Shown here: piece by piece, positions 34,401-45,119 of the stretch
Position numbering within the stretch: the stretch's first letter is position 1
How the letters are laid out: every line of letters begins with the position of its first letter
Translations under genes and position numbers: made by a program
Source of the DNA: Heliocidaris erythrogramma
Lineage: Eukaryota; Echinodermata; Echinoidea; Camarodonta; Echinometridae
Length of the DNA: 64,000 nucleotides
NCBI GenBank assembly: GCA_025617745.1
Contig: CM046864.1
Span: forward strand, 31,563,239 to 31,627,238
Direction: 5' to 3'
The notes under the pieces: model-generated
Databases searched by the model: none
The model's input: the letters and a program-made list of their open reading frames with translations, nothing else
Told to the model about the DNA's origin: nothing

Positions 34401-35335
34401 CCCTGCATTCGCTGTTTTCCAGTGCGAGGTAAAACTTGTAAGTAGTTATGCGGTTCCAGCAGTCATCTGAATGTCTATATCAACGTTTATCTCCACAAGC
34501 TCCAAACATACCAACGCTGAAGTGCTTTGCGAATGTTTTCACAAAGTCATGTCGCCTCCTAGAAGCTACTCTACAATTGGATGCCATTCAGGCCACCAAA
34601 CCATTTTTTCTTCTTGGCCCAATTTTGATTTTCCTCAGGAGATATTTGTGGACGGCTGTTATTGTACGTACCATAAGGAACATATATTGTTGACGACGGC
34701 CTGTATGGCAAAGTTTTAAAAGTCTAGTAGATGTATGTATGAATTTGGGGTGCAACGCTCGCAATCTTCCCCCGGTGGGCCATAGACGATGGGTAAAATA
34801 TTGTGGTATAGGGTGTTCCACCAAAACTTTTCAGTGATGTAGTCCCTGCATTCGCTGTTTTCCAGTGCGAGGTAAAACTTGTAAGTAGTTATGCGGTTCC
34901 AGCAGTCATCTGAATGTCTATCTCAACGTTTATCTCCACAAGCTCCAAACATACCAACGCTGAAGTGCTTTGCGAATGTTTTCACAAAGTCATGTCGCCT
35001 CCTAGAAGCTACTCTACAATTGGATGCAATTCAGGCCACCAAACCATTTTTTCTTCTTGGCCCAATTTTGATTTTCCTCAGGAGATATTTGTGGACGGCT
35101 GTTATTGTACGTACCATAAGGAGCATATATTATTGACGACGGCCTGTATGACAAAGTTTTAAAAGTCTAGTAGATGTATGCATGAATTTGGGGGGCAACG
35201 ATCGTAATCTTCCCCGGTGGGCCATAGACGATGGGTAAAATATTGTGGTATAGGGTGTTCCACCAAAACTTTTCAGTAATGTAGTGCCTGCATTCGCTGA
35301 TCTTCAATTCAAGATAAAATTTTTAAGTAGTTACG
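31469..35335 (+). repeat. Satellite array of eight units (443 and 615 bp) with higher-order structure
   Basis: Units begin with ttcgctgttttccagtgcga at about 31469, 31912, 32735, 33351, 33793, 34408 and 34851; one further unit near 32313 lacks its first part. Spacings are about 443, 401, 422, 616, 442, 615, 443 and 441. The long units carry an extra ~172-bp partial repeat starting accataaggagcatataatg. The pair 32735-33792 is repeated as 33793-34850 with very high identity, a higher-order step of about 1,058 bp. The first three units are the most diverged. Overlapping frames of 60-103 codons occur in every unit on both strands and I do not count them as genes. Confidence 0.9.
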
Positions 35336-35374
35336 CGGTAGTAATTATTTAAATTGTTTTCTTTGTAAAAAAGG

Positions 35375-36110
35375 ATATTTTAGACGTCTTTAAGACGTCT
35401 TTGTGATGCCTGCTATTGGTAATAAACATGTCTTCAGGATGTCATAAAGACGTCTTCTTTGACCAGAAAAACGTCAAAATTAAGTCAATGTAAGACGTCT
35501 TCCAGATGTCAAACGTGGGTGCAAACTGACGTCATTATCTGACGTCTTTAGCTCTTCCAGTGCCGATGGCACATATATGTGACAGACAGACTTGTCATTT
35601 TCATTCACCAATTGCTCGACCACAGGAAAGGTATATGGTGATCAATGTATGTATATCAACATTTTGAGCATAAATCAAGCATTCTAAATATATAATTATA
35701 TTTATATGCTACCATAGAAATTTTCAGAGGAAATTACTTTATTCCAATATTAAACAATAATAAACAATATGCCGAAAGATTTGTTTACAAATTAATAATA
35801 AACAAGTGGGAAACCAAAAAATAATGGACAGAAAAGAAACTCAAATGAAATTTTCAATAATTCTTATACATAACATTGGGTAAAGTGATAATGTTTGGTA
35901 TCATAAGAAATTGTAATACATTTCCTGCAAGTTTGGTACAAAATATTTTGTGAAATAATAGATGGTTTAATGAAGTACAGACATTTGAATAGTAGGCACT
36001 GATTACATTTAGGTAAAACTTCGAAGAGAGTTAAAACTCTTAACACAGTAAGAGTTAAGACGTATGACACGACGTCATTAAGACATCATTTTGACCAGTC
36101 TCTGCTATCA
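35375..36110. repeat. agacgtct array, split by a MITE
   Basis: Palindromic agacgtct and gacgtc motifs recur at 35382-35545 and again at 36058-36080. The array is interrupted by MITE copy 3. Confidence 0.75.
35547..36058 (+). mobile_element. TTAA-type MITE, copy 3 (both ends present)
   Basis: The left end gctcttccagtgccgatggc follows ttta (35547-35550, TTAA with one change). The right end cacagtaagag precedes TTAA (36055-36058). The reverse complement of the right end, ctcttactgtg, matches the left ctcttccagtg at 9 of 11 positions. Host sequence gacgtctttaagacg appears to have been split at TTAA. At about 504 bp it is too short to encode a transposase, so it is a non-autonomous element. Confidence 0.8.
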
Positions 36111-36149
36111 GGGTTGCATTATTTGAATATATTTTGTAAAAGCATGGGA

Positions 36150-36360
36150 AGTGAGGTCTGCTGTGCAGCCCAATAAATCAGAGCACTTCTGGACTTGTTC
36201 TTGTCGACATCTTTATTTTGACCACTTCTATTTCACTACACTTATTTTAGGTTCTCCTTATATGGATTTGGTGCTCTCGCTAGCTGATTATTTTGGTTGA
36301 GTTTGATTCTTTTATGATTGATTGTGGGGTGTTCCAGCGTGAATTTGTGGAGTGTTACAC
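36150..36360 (+). mobile_element. Probable LTR 3' part (Ty3/Gypsy)
   Basis: An aataaa signal at about 36170 is followed by a stretch ending gtgttaca next to tggtagcagcgg at 36361-36372, a plausible tRNA primer-binding site. The 5' boundary of the LTR was not found. Confidence 0.5.
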
Positions 36361-37250
36361 TGGTAGCAGCGGTGTCCTGTGTCCAACCCAGGAACCCGGA
36401 ACCAGCCACGCCCTACTCCAAGCTGTGTTTGCACCCCTTAGCATCCTTCGTCAAGTTTCATCAGTCTTTCAGCTAGTTCAAGCTCTTCTTTTCGGTGGTA
36501 CGCCTTTGTCTATAACCTGTTTTCACATTATATTAGCCTTTACTAAGTTTGCTACCTGATGCAACAGCCTTTGTTACCATACATTTTGAAGGCCTACTGC
36601 TAGATATTTTGTAGGTGAAATTACTCAGTGTTTCATCCCCCTTTACGTGTATGCTCACCCTCTTCTACACGCTGTCTCCCTTTTTCATTAGTGTAAGGTT
36701 TTCGATGACATAGGTTTAACCATGTTCGACATTGAACTACCAGAGATATTCACAGGAGACTATGGGCAAGATTTTCGACAGTGGATGAGACGGCTCGAAG
36801 TCGCCGTAGAGGCGGTACGCAATGCATCTAGGTATGTGCCCATCCTTCTTCCCTCACGTCTAGCCGGCTTCGAATGAAATACTTTTAGTGTAATCGATTG
36901 CCCTTTTGACCAACTTGGATGACAAATGACTGCATTAACCTTGTCATTGTTCTCCGGACGAAGTTAAGTTGAACAATGATGAAATTGAATGGAAAACAGA
37001 AGTCAACCTGTTGACTACTAAATTCTCTCATACCATAAGCTTACTTCAGGGACTATCCGGATTCCGTAGGCATGGGGTTAAAAAGTGACAGACAACTAGC
37101 CACTGTGTTTCGGATCTACAGTGCTGTATCTTGTCCAAATATCTTGAAATCTTCAATGACAGACATTTACGAGAATTGAAAGCAATCATTAGAGCCAAGA
37201 GCTTCGAAGGATACGGTCTCCACAAAGATTTGTCATGGCTAGCAAATTAC
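36361..37250 (+). mobile_element. Ty3/Gypsy retrotransposon 5' remnant: primer site and broken gag
   Basis: After the primer-site-like tggtagcagcgg there is a leader, then an ATG at 36722 opening a 51-codon frame with MFDIELPEIFTGDYGQDF then RQWMRRLEVAVEA and LLPSRLAGFE before a TGA at 36875-36877. 'LPEIFTGD..DF..W..RLEVA' followed by 'LL..RLAG' is the capsid start seen in Mag/SURL-like Gypsy elements. Beyond this the frame is lost, with weak gag-like pieces to about 37200. The pol region and the 3' LTR are missing from the window. Confidence 0.7.
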
Positions 37251-38819
37251 ACTTTTTACCGATAATCAATTTTAATGATGATTTCCTTCATTGGATTTTC
37301 TTATATCGGACTTTGCTTATGATTTTGGATACAACTATCATTTACTTTTTTCACCAGTCATGATAAACACGGTAATGTTATAATTATGTATTACTCGAAA
37401 TATCAAAGTACTCGTATTTTGGATTATGCTATGGTATCCTTGTCCTTCTGTTTCTCATATCAGAATGGATCCGCTTATAGCTTTCTACCTTTTATGATGT
37501 AGTACATTTGTAATCGTGTATCTATGGATGCGCGGCTGCTGCCTGCTGGAACACCAAGGGTCAAAACCTGGACACATTCGCGCAACCATTGTATGTGTTT
37601 CTATTTTAAAATCATATTGTTATTGTATGTTTCTTCACATGATAAAGGAAGAGGCTTTTGAAAATTTGTGTTGGAACTAAGCATGGTATTTGTCCGGATC
37701 TTTGTCTCTATTCATTAATTCCAACACGTGGAACTATATCACAACATGGATATTTTACATGTACTTTGCCTCCACGTCCATAGACAGAGAGACAGAACTT
37801 TAACAAAGCCCAGGCCCATTCCGATATCCTCTTCTTGTCGAAATGTAAGCATCGGGGTTTAATTCCGGGAGGATTTCGTCTAGCAAATCCTATGAAAACT
37901 ACTCACAACAACCAACGAGCTGAGGGCCTCGGCTCTCTTATGTAATGTCGCTCTCAATGAGCCAGGGGTGACAAAGCTCTGTTGGTGTAAATTGATGCTT
38001 GCATTTCCATGATATACTAAAGGCTCCCAGATCGTCCCAATTCTGTTACTGTTGTTAACTGCATTGTCAAGTAGGTTAATGAAAACGTACCTCACTATCA
38101 ATCAACTTCTATCATTTTGTACTCACCAATCCATTTTGCTGACGATCAGCCATGCATGAAGTATTTTGTCTTGTTTGTTTATTGCTAGGACAGGCAGCCA
38201 GTGCAAACGTATTCCCCATTTAATTTCCATTTAATTGTATCGTAATTCTTGTCAGGCAATATTAAAGTATTACAAAGCCTAAGTAATACATTTTGAGGGA
38301 CAAAATCTATCAAGAACGACTTTATTCCTAGAGATTTGATTTAATACTTGTTAAACATGGCTTTTTCATTTCATATCATCACTTCAAAATTTTACTGTTC
38401 AACTTGTCGTCATTTATTCCAATGCACCTGATTCCAACGATCTGCTCGTTGCAGTTATGTACAAAATAATATACAAATATACTAATATATACATAAAAGG
38501 TAACCCATTCTTATCTAGCTCTAATATTTGTTAAGCTGATATACGGTATCTAGTTATCAGTTCCCCCTTTCTTTTGGTACGGTTGCGTTTAGAATAATGG
38601 ATGGACACAGATTTATTTATTTCATTTCTGGGGTAAAATGCCATAGTTAAGGCCCAGTGAAAATATAGAATCGATTTTGCATAAGATGTTCGTATTTGGG
38701 GAAGTGAAAATCGTAAGCAGAAATAATTTTTGATGACAATGGAAACTAGCATTCAGAGGAAACATTTAAGTAATTATCTGCCGTCATTTATTTCAAATTC
38801 AAACTATTCTCAGATTATT
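37251..38819. other. Non-coding spacer
   Basis: No gene that I recognise. Minus-strand frames at 37880-38101 and 38531-38752 have neither a known motif nor consistent splice sites. Confidence 0.4.
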
Positions 38820-39360
38820 TATAGCCTGATTATGACATAAGGAAAGGCAACTTTGTTCCTTACATGTCTACCAAATATATGTTTAAGGAGAATTCCAATT
38901 AAGTTGCCCCCCCCCCTTTTTTTTTTTTGGGGGGGGGGGGGGGAGGGGGGGGGGGGGTTCACTACAATTAATGCACATGTGATACCTTAACCATGTTAAC
39001 TGTATGATCGATGCACCTGCATGATGAACAAAGTACAAAAGTACTCATGTGCAAAACATGACAGCGATTCATTCCTGAATGTCTACGTAATTTTAATAGA
39101 TTTCTTTCTTTTTAAAACTCATTTGATTTTGAGTAGCTCTATTCGCCTATTATCCCTTATTTTCTTCGTATTTTGAGCTATTTTGATACACTATAATGTT
39201 GAAATATCCCCATGTTAGAATGCATTGGAAAAAGATGGCGATTCCTTTTGAATAATTCTTTATGATCACGATTTTCTACCCATTTCTTCGTAGTTCTTTC
39301 CCTCTTTTCCTTTTTTTTCTCAAATAAAACTAAAATAGTCAACTGTTAAAATGTGATTAA
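38820..39360 (+). repeat. Interspersed repeat R500, copy B, with a C/T/G homopolymer block
   Basis: Inverse match to 21290-21790 and direct match to 53190-53710. It contains an unusual block at 38904-38957: a C run, a T run, then two G runs separated by one A. In copy A the same position has ordinary sequence, so the block is an insertion or an expansion in this copy. Confidence 0.75.
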
Positions 39361-39399
39361 ATGACTAGCTATCTATTCCTATTTTAAAAACTATTTCAT

Positions 39400-39845
39400 T
39401 ATATTGTTATACCTACTGTCACTCTATTTTCTTCCTATATTCATCACCCCAGAAATAGTAGAAAAATAGGGGAAACGTACGCAAAATCGTGTCAAACATA
39501 TTATTTTCTTCCTTTTACATAAACCTGTTTTTAAACTATTACCAAAATAGGGGAAATAGTTAAAAATAAATGTTTTGTGAGTGATTTTTCGTAGTTTTCC
39601 CTCGTTTTTCACAGCATAAATAGGAGAAGAATAGGAGAAAAATAGGAAAAATATTTAAAATGGAGCTATTTTTCCCCTATTTGAAAAGTTGTATACCCAT
39701 TTTCAACTATATTTGTGATATTTTCTTTCTATTGTCATTGTCTCCGGAATAGTAAAAAAAAAAGGGGGAAGAATAGAAGAAACATATTTTCGGGATAGCT
39801 TTTTCACGGTTTTTAATCCTCGTTTTAGACTAGGCCTATTTAATT
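39400..39845 (-). repeat. aaaataggg array (CCTATTTT family)
   Basis: Recurring gaaaaataggggaaa and ttttcctatatt phrases, related to 14520-16330. The minus-strand frame at 39424-39612 lies wholly inside it. Confidence 0.65.
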
Positions 39846-39962
39846 TTGACTTGGAAAGTACGTCGATACTCACTTAAAACACATTCAAGAGGAGACTATT
39901 AACAAACCGTAAGTTTTCAAAAGTTTACAATTCGCATTGTAGAATAATTCTTAATTCTCCTA

Positions 39963-40101
39963 CACTGTTAAAAATAACTGTGGATTATACTAATTTCCCT
40001 GCCATTCCCCAAAAATGTACCGTATTAACAGACAAACGGCCCAAACTTGTAATTTTACAAGTCAAAAAAACCTGTTAATCTACAGTTATTTTTTTACAGT
40101 G
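39963..40101. mobile_element. 139-bp TA-flanked MITE
   Basis: Terminal inverted repeats of about 25 bp: left cactgttaaaaataactgtg, right (reversed) cactgtaaaaaaataactgt, both flanked by TA (39961-39962 and 40102-40103). The centre acttgtaattttacaagt is itself palindromic. A TA target suggests a Tc1/mariner-type parent. Confidence 0.8.
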
Positions 40102-40103
40102 TA

Positions 40104-40850
40104 CGCGCTTTGCCTGTGCTAACACACCGTGTCGGGTTCCCAATTTTGGTTGTGCGGCCGCATCAACTGCTCGCATCGAGGCGTGCGTACAATTCTATAT
40201 CCACGTGGTAGATATCCATGGCGTGTGTACGTGCGCGCGCATGGGTGTGCGTTTCTTGTTTCAACAGGCCAACATCAATTTAGAACTTATTTGAAACTAC
40301 TGTATATAGTCTATTCTGGGGAAACTCAGTTTCTGAAGTTGTGTAGAAGAGGTTTAAAGGCGGTCCGTCGTCGGTGCCCGTGTGTTTCTATGCTGTCCCG
40401 GCGAAGGCAAGTTCGGAGATTTCCGGAATCGCTCGGACAATTTGTAAATAGCCTGCGAGCGCAGGGGCGAGAGCTAAGCTTGCCAGCAATACGCTATATG
40501 TTTCGGATTCGGGATACTCCATGCTATATGCCTATAGGCACGAAAATAATAGCGGTTTTCGAAAGAAATGGAGGTCGAGAGGAGAGAGAGTCAGACGAGA
40601 TTACGTATCCACAGCGCGTACAATTTGTGGATTGAGCACAAAGATATAAATCTGGACGTGGGCTGCTTGTTTCCTCCAGGGAAAGTTTGAATAAAAAGTT
40701 CGTGTTGCATCTGCTTGAGCTGCACACCATTTGCAAGTCGTACAGTGTACCTCCACGGGCTACCGTCGCCAGCGCCGGGTGCGCCCGGAGGTGAACCCTG
40801 GAGATGGCCTTACACCCACTAATATTCCCTTCCACTCTCTCTTTTATTCT
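40104..40850. other. GC-richer unique segment with an unexplained 168-codon frame
   Basis: This stretch is distinctly richer in G, C and CpG than its surroundings (for example gtgtacgtgcgcgcgcatgg near 40218 and gccagcgccgggtgcgcccg near 40768). The plus frame at 40129-40635 begins at GTG, is arginine-rich, and has no motif or repeat I know. It may be a promoter or 5' UTR region, or an old element. Confidence 0.4.
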
Positions 40851-40854
40851 CACT

Positions 40855-41330
40855 TACGTTCCGTTTCTCTATCTTATCTTTCACTCTCTCTTTCTCTCGT
40901 GACCTTGATAATTTATCTCCCTTGTTCTCTCTCTCTCTCTCTCTGTCTCCCTCTCTCCCTGTCTCCCGGTCTCCCTCCTCTTTCTCTTCTCTGGCTGATT
41001 TCGAGAGAGGGGAATCGATCTTAAAAAACTGGACACTAACTTCGTGAATGGCCATCGTGCAAAGAGTTGACAGAAATTATTTTTAAAATAAGAAATATAA
41101 AGGGGGCCTGATAATAGAATTATAGATTAATCTTAATTTTGTATTGATAAACTTGAGGAGGAAAACTTTACTTGACAGCCCTGATTCTAGCTCGTTCCGT
41201 TTATCTATCTTATCTTTCACTCTCTCTTTCTCTCATGACCTTGATAATTTTTTCTCCCTTGTTCTCTCCCTTGTTCTCTCTCTCTCTCTCTATTTCCCTC
41301 CTGTTTCTCTTCTCTCCTATATCACTCCAT
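40855..41330 (+). repeat. CT-rich direct duplication
   Basis: About 130 bp at 40857-40990 recurs at 41195-41320. Both have ctatcttatctttcactctc, gaccttgataattt, ctcccttgttctct and a CT microsatellite. The serine/leucine frames and their minus-strand Arg/Glu counterparts are low-complexity. Confidence 0.85.
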
Positions 41331-41629
41331 ATGCCTTCCTCCACATACCTTGTACAGTGGAACCTCCTTATAAAGAACAATGGTATAACAAACTCATTAT
41401 AAGACAGTATTTTTGCCAGTCCCACTTTGCTTCCAAGAAGTTCATTAATGATGCTCCACTATACAAAAATAAAATGAAATAAAAGGAATGTAGATTACAA
41501 TACTTCAAAACTTTTGACACGTACACACAATGAAGAGTACTTTTTCATGCTGTCTTCATTTACTTCCCTACATGTTACATGCAGTGCCATTGCAAATGGC
41601 AAATCACAAGGAAAAAGAAAAGTAGAAAA
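41331..41629. other. Non-coding, with a pogo-like end motif
   Basis: acagtggaacctccttataa at 41355 resembles the CAGTxGAACCTC termini of pogo/Tigger DNA transposons. I found no matching inverted end, so this is only a hint. Confidence 0.3.
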
Positions 41630-42155
41630 GGTGTTCCTGTAAGTAATACTTTTAAGTTTCTTTAAAATAATACATGTATAACTTGTAATAAAACTACCCA
41701 AGTGAGAGTAAAAATCAACTGAACATTGAAACTATGTTGTCAACACTAAATAGACATGTTTCAAGTCAAGTTTATATATGTAGAATACATAAAACTGTAA
41801 TAAATATATACAAAAATCAGCTCAGTAGTATAAAACTATACTTTCAACAGTATATAGGCATACCATATGGAATAGCAAATGGCATATAAAAAAAGTACCA
41901 GAAATGTCCCTGTATGCATAATACATACGTTTCTTAAAAATTATATAACTTCTGATAAATCTATACAAGTATGAGAAAAAAATCAACTTCATATTGCAAA
42001 ACTATTATTTCAACACTAAATATGCATGTTTCAAGGCAAGTTTGTGGATCTAGAATACATGTATATCAAACTGTAATAAATATAATACAAAAATCAGCTC
42101 AGAAGACAAGTGTAAAACTATACTTTCAACAGTATACATGTAGGCATACTTCAGG
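41630..42155 (+). repeat. Two tandem ~275-bp units
   Basis: The units are 41630-41870 and 41906-42155. Both contain tcaacactaaatatgcatgt or close variants, gtagaatacat, aaactgtaataaatata, aaaatcagctcag and actatactttcaacagtata. They are moderately diverged. Confidence 0.75.
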
Positions 42156-43291
42156 AAAGGTTTGTGGATCTCTGCATAAGCAAATTCTAAAACAAACAGT
42201 GTAAAACAGATTACAATAAAAGTAAATCTTGGAAGGAAAACAACTTCACTATTTGGTGTGATCACATTATCAAAGGCTACCCAACGTTCAACTGAAAATG
42301 GCAACGTTCACTGGCAGATTTATTCTGAACATGTATAGTTTTTATATTGCATTATATTATGGACATTCACACAGGAATATGCTGGCAATGGTATTTTCAT
42401 TGAATATTGCAACATTGACATATTGCAGTTTATAATACCATAAATACCTAAATACAATGATTACAGTCAGGAATACAGATAGGTACAAAAGATATGTTAT
42501 TAAATGTACATCACACACATTCACTTATACGCTGGCAAGTGATATTGTTTGGTTGTAATTACATGCATTGATACAATACAATCGTTTTGATCAACTACTT
42601 CTTATGATCACCAAGTGGCAAATTCTTATTGAAGTTTATGTAATTCATGTGCATCTCACTGCACACAATGTACAGCATGTACCAAATCCAATGGACTGCT
42701 AGTTCAGCTAAAACAGCATGACAAATCAGACTAAATATTCACCATAAATAGAAAAACATCACAGAAGACATGCATGTTCATGGTCATGGAATGTGTTGAA
42801 ATACACAGGGAAAAATAGATTAAAATGAAGTTTATACAATGTCATAATGGAAACCCTTTATCACATAAGATTTTTTTTTTGTTTCAAATGACATGAATAT
42901 ATTTCCTCTCGGATAAATGTTAACGTAAACATTATGTTAAATGATTACACACAGAAAATGTTTTCTTTGATACATACATACTTCATTTACAATAACCAAG
43001 AAAAAGGTGAATATAAACAGGAACTATAATAAACAATTTTTTAAAGAAGGATAACAGTTCTATGTCCAGCAGATCTAAATTTCAACAATAAAAGCAGACA
43101 TAAAAAAAAATCAAGACCAGTGTTGATCTTAGATGGATTTCAATCTTGTACTCCATTGACGAAGCCCTTGTAAGGCCTAGTTGGGGATAGATAGTAAGCT
43201 TAATAGATAGGCATACCTCATCCGCAGTGTAGCACATGATGGAACAACTCTCCTGTTTCCTGCTCCCAAGTACCCATGGTGAATATTAGGC
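42156..43291. other. Non-coding AT-rich stretch downstream of the P2RX7_C exon
   Basis: No gene is visible. On the minus strand this is 3' to the P2RX7_C domain exon and may hold its 3' UTR. Confidence 0.4.
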
Positions 43292-43679
43292 CTAGTGAAT
43301 ATACATGAATTGTTTGTAGGCATAATGCCGGTACGATTCATTCAACCTCGGAATGTCCCTTGGAAATACATTGTTGCTTGCTGCCATGCATGCAGCCAAG
43401 ACATTGCCATTTAGAAATGCATCAGTGAAGTATTGAGCAGTCACGACGCAGGTGCGGACATGGCAACACACACACATTCTCTACCTCCTTTGGCATGGGC
43501 ACACATCTTCCACCACATCTACACCATGATGCAGGCCGGCTGCTCGGTCCAGGCCTTTCTTCAGCAGGTTGGGTAGGCTCTACATCTGCTACAGCATCCA
43601 AGTAAACATCCGTGAATCTGCAGAGGAACTGGATGGTGACGCGTTCTAGATCAGCTCTCTCTCGATCCATCACAAATTT
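43292..43679 (-). CDS. P2RX7 C-terminal domain (zinc-binding) exon with a frame change in a GT repeat
   Basis: This cysteine-rich intracellular domain forms the ballast of vertebrate P2X7 receptors and in invertebrates is usually found in proteins without the channel. Read from 43679: MDRERADLERVTIQFLC, a Pro/Glu linker, then ASWCRCGGRCVPMPKEVENVC, after which the frame must change within gtgtgtgtg (about 43475) to continue CCHVRTCVVTAQYF, NVLAACMAASNNV and LNESYRHYAYKQF, then stop at 43292. WC-x-CG, the E..C(C) pair and the R-H-x-AY-x-x-(Y/F) end are family hallmarks. Each frame alone stops soon, so either the GT repeat has slipped or the assembly is wrong there. A plausible acceptor (caatgtag) precedes 43679. 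The domain ends a little early compared with the human one. Confidence 0.8.
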
Positions 43680-44402
43680 CTACATTGAGTAAGAAAAAAG
43701 AAAAACAACAGTGAATAAAGTAGGGAAAAAATAAATACTTGTAATGTAAAGTGCACATTCCACCCTGTTCAAAATTCAAGTATGGAAATACTGTTTTGGT
43801 GAAAAAATCATAAAATTATTAAATTTGTAGGAAAAGATATATTTATTAATAGGTTCCATTGTATTGATATATTGTTTGTGAACTGGTACCACTAGGTGTA
43901 TTTGAATCTTTGGAGTCACAATTAGATATACATACATACATGTACAGTGTATACATTCAAACATACTGTGACTCTGACTTGCAAAAGCCTGTACTACACT
44001 CCCCCCCCCCCCCTTCAATTTCTGTTGTTTTTTTACAGAGGGGGGGGGGGAGATACTTCGTCACAGCTCACACAGGTTAAGCCAGTTCGCCAATCACCAA
44101 TTGACATGTCTGGTGTTGATTCTATTTACATATTGGCATACCTTCATTATAAATAGATTCCTTCTTCTTCTTCTCCTCATTCTTCCTTCTTCTTTCAATT
44201 TCAATGAAGATTCTTACAAACACACTATCTCAGACCTGGGCCCTGGCTGTGACATTGTAACTCACATTCACACTATAATTTAATTCTATTTCTCTTGAGT
44301 CTTAATTTAGTTATTACACAATGACAAATCGCAAGAAAAATGATCGAATTTGTTGCATAGACCTTGGTTTGGATAAATAGGCTGCGATAATGATCTACTC
44401 AC
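43680..44402. other. Intron-like stretch with facing C and G runs
   Basis: It lies between the two exon candidates of the P2RX7_C gene. A run of 13 C (43999-44011) and a run of about 10 G (44041-44050) face each other across 30 bp and could form a hairpin. No coding sequence. Confidence 0.5.
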
Positions 44403-44522
44403 ATTTTGTGAGTTGATTCATCGTCATCGCCATCAGGTTCCCGGTTGGTGCACGGGCGACGTTTCCGGCAGGAACAACGCAGTGTGATGGGATGGCCGTC
44501 ACTCTTGCAAGGGCACATCCGT
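44403..44522 (-). CDS. Candidate upstream exon of the P2RX7_C gene (Cys/Arg-rich)
   Basis: On the minus strand ggcag|acgg could be an acceptor (exon from 44522) and caaaat|gtgagt is a strong donor (exon to 44403). The frame between them reads RMCPCKSDGHPITL, RCSCRKRRPC, TNREPDGDDDESTH, with a C-x-C plus C-x-C pattern suited to metal binding. Its phase does not join cleanly to 43679, where a stop follows in the matching frame, so either another junction is used or the gene is decayed. The family role of this segment is not known to me. Confidence 0.45.
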
Positions 44523-45119
44523 CTGCCCGTTTTGTATCAGCACTGCAGCAGCTAGCTTCCTGAACATTTACAGTCGGCTCCAAATCTCACTCTAAATTTA
44601 GAACTCCGAAATACTGAAAGTGTCATCCATAATAAAGATGAAATTGCTTTGTTCTGGTACGGCGTCTGACAGCAGAAAACATGTATTCGTTCGCTATTCA
44701 GTACAACTTACACATATCACAGCGATCTATGCGGATTTTTGCCGAGGAGAAGGACATTTCGCTGATCCTCAATATACTTTCGACTAGACCTAGTTTCGTA
44801 TGCGCAAGAACTATTTCGCAGCATCAACAAACACAGATTTTTCCCCATTGAAACCGGCGATTGACCGCCTTTAAACTGAATTTATTCTTACATTCTGCTT
44901 CAAATCCTTACTTGAGTATGTGAAAACCTGAATTGGGGAAAACATTCCTACTCAATTGCAAACTTTCAAATATTTCCCTTGATATAACATACAAAACTAA
45001 TTTCGGCCAGCGCGCAGCGCCGAGAATGAACTGTTTAGTAAAAGCCAATGAATAAGGCAACAGAGACGGGGAAAGGCATCATACAATGCATATTTCATTT
45101 CAAGAACACATCCCTGCGT
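44523..45119. other. Non-coding spacer
   Basis: No supported feature. It contains ggccagcgcgcagcgccgag near 45005. Confidence 0.4.

Noticed and set aside
31509-35162. Family of small genes (MRFQQSSE... frames)
   Set aside because: The frames recur because the DNA units are nearly identical; overlapping frames on both strands are equally open and none has a known domain.
37880-38101. Possible exon ending SLRATLHKRAEALSSL
   Set aside because: Donor-like gtgagt follows, but no acceptor, partner exon or family could be found.
40129-40635. 168-codon arginine-rich gene
   Set aside because: Starts at GTG, has no motif, and its length is plausible for a GC-rich patch; kept only as an unexplained region.
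41355-41405. pogo/Tigger transposon
   Set aside because: Only one terminus-like motif was seen; no inverted partner or transposase.
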